Source: Chloroflexia bacterium (GTDB lineage: Bacteria > Chloroflexota > Chloroflexia > Thermomicrobiales > JALYUS01). Taken from it: DNA of 7,496 nt. Location of the stretch: NCBI GenBank assembly GCA_025928215.1, contig JAICJW010000226.1:1-7496 (forward strand). Reading direction: 5' to 3'. Positions 5,544-7,496 of the stretch are shown here, piece by piece (position 1 is the stretch's first letter; every line of letters starts with the position of its first letter). The notes below the pieces were generated by a model. It did no database searches and was not told the DNA's origin. It saw only the letters and a list, made by a program, of their open reading frames with translations. A program made the position numbers and the translations under genes.

Positions 5544-7259
5544 ATGCTTGAAACGGTACGCAGGCCGGCTGTTGTCACAAACATCCTGGAGAAGAGGCCG
5601 CGCGTCGAGATCGCGCGCCTCGTCTATCCCGTATCCATCGGTGCGACCATCGCGCTCGGTGCGTATGTTCGCGGGGTTCGCACCTTTGCCTATGACTTTC
5701 CGCTCAACGATGGTGGCCTTTTCTATACGATGGTGCAGGACCTTCAGCGAGCGCATTATCAGTTACCCGCCTTCACCTCGTACAATGCGGCGGATATCCC
5801 GTTCACCTACTCGCCCTTCGGCCTCTATGTCGCGGCGATGGCGAACGACGTCACGCATATTAGCCTGACGAATCTCTTCCGCTTCATCCCCTTGCTCGTC
5901 GTGATCCTGACGATGTTCGCCTTCTTCCTGCTTGCGCGCTCGGTCCTGAAGGCGAAACCCGCCGTGCTCGCGGCGTTGCTCGCCTTTGTCCTCATTCCGC
6001 GCAGTTTCATCTGGCTGATCATGGGCGGCGGCATGACGCGCGCCTTCGGCTTCCTCTTTGCCATCCTCGCGCTCTATACGGCGCACGAGATGTACGAGCG
6101 TGAGGAGATTGGCCTCGTCATCCCGACGGCGCTCTTCTCCGGTCTGACGATCCTCAGCCATCTGGAAACGGGGACGTTTCTCGCCTACACGATGGTGATC
6201 TTCTTCGTCTGCTACGGCGCGCACCGCAAGGGGATGATCCACGCGGCGCTGGTCGCTGTCGGCACGGCGGTGATCGTCGCGCCCTGGTTCATCACCGTCG
6301 TTGCCTACCACGGCCTCGGCCCGTTCCAGGCCGCGAACAAGACGGGTTCATCTATCTTCACGGGGCCTGCCGACCGGCAGAACATCCGCAATATGATTCA
6401 TGTCTTCGGCCTCGGCACGAACGAGCCGTATTTCTGGTTGCTCGGCACCTTTGGCCTGCTCGGCGCGTTGATCTTCGTCGTCCGCTCCTTCGCGTCAGTG
6501 CAGCGGCGAGAATACCGCTTGCCTGCCCTGCCGATCTGGTGGCTCGTCATCGTGCTGCTCGATAACCGCGCGGCGAACACGTATACGACGATCCCGGTCG
6601 CGCTCTGCGCGGGTGTTGGCATCGCCGAGATGGTCATTCCCGCCCTCAACCGGGCGATGGGCGATCTCCCCGATGCCCGGCAGGCGGCACTCTCGCTCGA
6701 TGGTGCGAGCGAATGGCGGCGGATGGCAGCGGCGGCGATCCGCCACTGGCCCGCCGTCCTCGTCTGCGGTTTCCTGGTCTGGTATGCCGCCTGGGGGGCG
6801 CTGACGAAGAGTGGGAATGTCTCGGGCGATCTCCCCGCGCTCACCAGCCTGGCGCCGAGCGAGCGCGATGCGATGCAGTGGGTCGCGCAGGAGACCCCGG
6901 CGGGCAGCCGCTTCGTCGTCATCAGCGGCAAGGGGATCTGGCCGAGTGACGACGAATCCGAATGGTTCCCCACCCTCGCCAACCGCGTCAGCCTCGCTAC
7001 GCCGCAGGGGTACGAGTGGATGCCGGACCGGATGTTCCAGATTCAGATCTGGAAGCATGATCAGTTGCAGGCATGCACTTTCCAGGATTCGACCTGCCTC
7101 GATCGCTGGTCCATCATGACCGGCGATCTGTTTGACTACGTCTATGTCCGCAATACGGACGGCACTTACCCCGTCGCTTCTTCGCTGCTCGCCGATTATC
7201 GCTATGACCTCATCTACAATGGCCCCGGCGCGATGATCTTCGCCCACCACGGCACCTGA
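5544..7259 (+). CDS. multi-pass membrane protein, GT-C glycosyltransferase-like
   Basis: The 571-residue product has about ten hydrophobic segments, near 27-44, 113-131, 138-153, 164-180, 189-206, 211-225, 232-254, 296-313, 330-366 (probably two) and 403-419, then a soluble C-terminal part (about 421-571). After the first membrane helix comes an acidic loop DFPLNDGGLFY, positioned like the catalytic acidic motif of GT-C enzymes, which use polyprenyl-phosphate sugars on the outer face of the membrane. The C-terminal part contains ERDAMQWVAQETPAGS and SEWFPTLANR, a style I associate with large membrane glycosyltransferase-like proteins of Chloroflexota and archaea; this is from memory. Donor and acceptor are unknown. 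The ATG at 5544 is preceded by AAGGAG with nine-base spacing. No sugar-nucleotide or polymer-export gene lies nearby. GT-C membership is a moderate call; a membrane protein of unknown function is the fallback. Confidence 0.75.
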   Translation: MLETVRRPAVVTNILEKRPRVEIARLVYPVSIGATIALGAYVRGVRTFAYDFPLNDGGLFYTMVQDLQRAHYQLPAFTSYNAADIPFTYSPFGLYVAAMANDVTHISLTNLFRFIPLLVVILTMFAFFLLARSVLKAKPAVLAALLAFVLIPRSFIWLIMGGGMTRAFGFLFAILALYTAHEMYEREEIGLVIPTALFSGLTILSHLETGTFLAYTMVIFFVCYGAHRKGMIHAALVAVGTAVIVAPWFITVVAYHGLGPFQAANKTGSSIFTGPADRQNIRNMIHVFGLGTNEPYFWLLGTFGLLGALIFVVRSFASVQRREYRLPALPIWWLVIVLLDNRAANTYTTIPVALCAGVGIAEMVIPALNRAMGDLPDARQAALSLDGASEWRRMAAAAIRHWPAVLVCGFLVWYAAWGALTKSGNVSGDLPALTSLAPSERDAMQWVAQETPAGSRFVVISGKGIWPSDDESEWFPTLANRVSLATPQGYEWMPDRMFQIQIWKHDQLQACTFQDSTCLDRWSIMTGDLFDYVYVRNTDGTYPVASSLLADYRYDLIYNGPGAMIFAHHGT

Positions 7260-7287
7260 TCCGGCTCGTACCCCTCCCGTACTGCTC

Positions 7288-7496
7288 GCTTGCTACGACC
7301 TGTTCGATGGCTTGGGCAGCGTGGTGGGGCTGGTGGACGGATCGGGCAATCTGGTGGCGCGATACGGGTGCGACCCGTATGGACAGACGGTGGTGAAGGA
7401 AGGGGTAGCAGCGGACGCGAACCCGTGGCGGTACGTGGGAGCGTATCTGGACAGCACGGGGTTGTACAAGATGGGGGCGCGGTACTACGATCCGGC
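7288..7496 (+). CDS. RHS repeat-associated core fragment (no 5' end, runs off window)
   Basis: Frame 1 encodes about 69 residues of the RHS/YD-repeat core: YDLFDGLGSVVGLVDGSGN, ARYGCDPYGQT, WRYVGAYLDSTGLYKMGARY and YYDP, matching the family pattern DglGS..alvD, rY.YdpyG, y.G...D..tGLY.mgaRYYdP. In RHS proteins this segment closes the beta-cocoon shell just before a variable C-terminal toxin or tip. Here it begins about 30 nt after the membrane-protein stop. The frame is open only from 7237, and there is no ATG, GTG or TTG start before the conserved part nor a Shine-Dalgarno sequence. The YD repeats that should precede it are absent, so it is a 5'-truncated remnant or displaced 3' cassette. 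Codon use differs from the gene before it: seven of eight Val codons are GTG and none GTC, and no Leu codon is CTC in the conserved part. Whether a tip or toxin follows lies outside the window. Confidence 0.8.

Noticed and set aside
6495..7250. Minus-strand 251-codon frame inside the membrane-protein gene
   Set aside because: It is an antisense shadow of a gene with coherent membrane helices, with an atypical composition and no ribosome binding site that I could see.

Overview
The window is high-GC DNA (I estimate low-to-mid 60s percent) with tightly packed genes. The gene set is a DnaD-like/DnaA-domain replication-type protein, a degenerate receiver protein, a two-domain rhodanese, a secreted cupredoxin, a creatininase-family hydrolase, a GT-C-like membrane protein and an RHS core fragment. 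Together with the codon style this best fits a Chloroflexota bacterium, perhaps near Thermomicrobia. That is inference from protein style only: there is no rRNA or other marker gene in the window.

Layout from left to right. Positions 2-2083 (+) hold the 3' part of a long gene whose product carries a DnaD C-terminal-like segment and two copies of the small DnaA N-terminal domain, joined by long disordered linkers, with no AAA+ ATPase. It converges on a minus-strand pair: a stand-alone receiver-like protein without phosphorylation residues (3469-3071), followed 64 nt later by a tandem-domain sulfurtransferase (3006-2182). The pair is separated by an imperfect inverted repeat built from heptamers related to CTGACTA, and that repeat supplies the stop codon of the first gene. 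A 216-nt divergent region separates the pair from a plus-strand gene for a secreted amicyanin-like blue copper protein (3686-4213). That gene converges on a creatininase-family amidohydrolase (5231-4398), and two hairpins lie between them, one with an 18-bp perfect stem. About 300 nt of noncoding, hairpin-rich DNA precedes a plus-strand multi-pass membrane protein of GT-C glycosyltransferase style (5544-7259). Some 30 nt after its stop, an RHS repeat-associated core sequence begins abruptly without a start codon and runs off the right edge.

How the genes work together: only the receiver-like/rhodanese pair looks like an operon. The other genes appear to be independent units with their own Shine-Dalgarno sequences, arranged convergently or divergently. 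No tRNA, rRNA, CRISPR array or insertion sequence was recognised. The items most worth following up are the DnaD/DnaA-domain fusion at the left edge, the orphan RHS core at the right edge and the heptamer inverted repeat.
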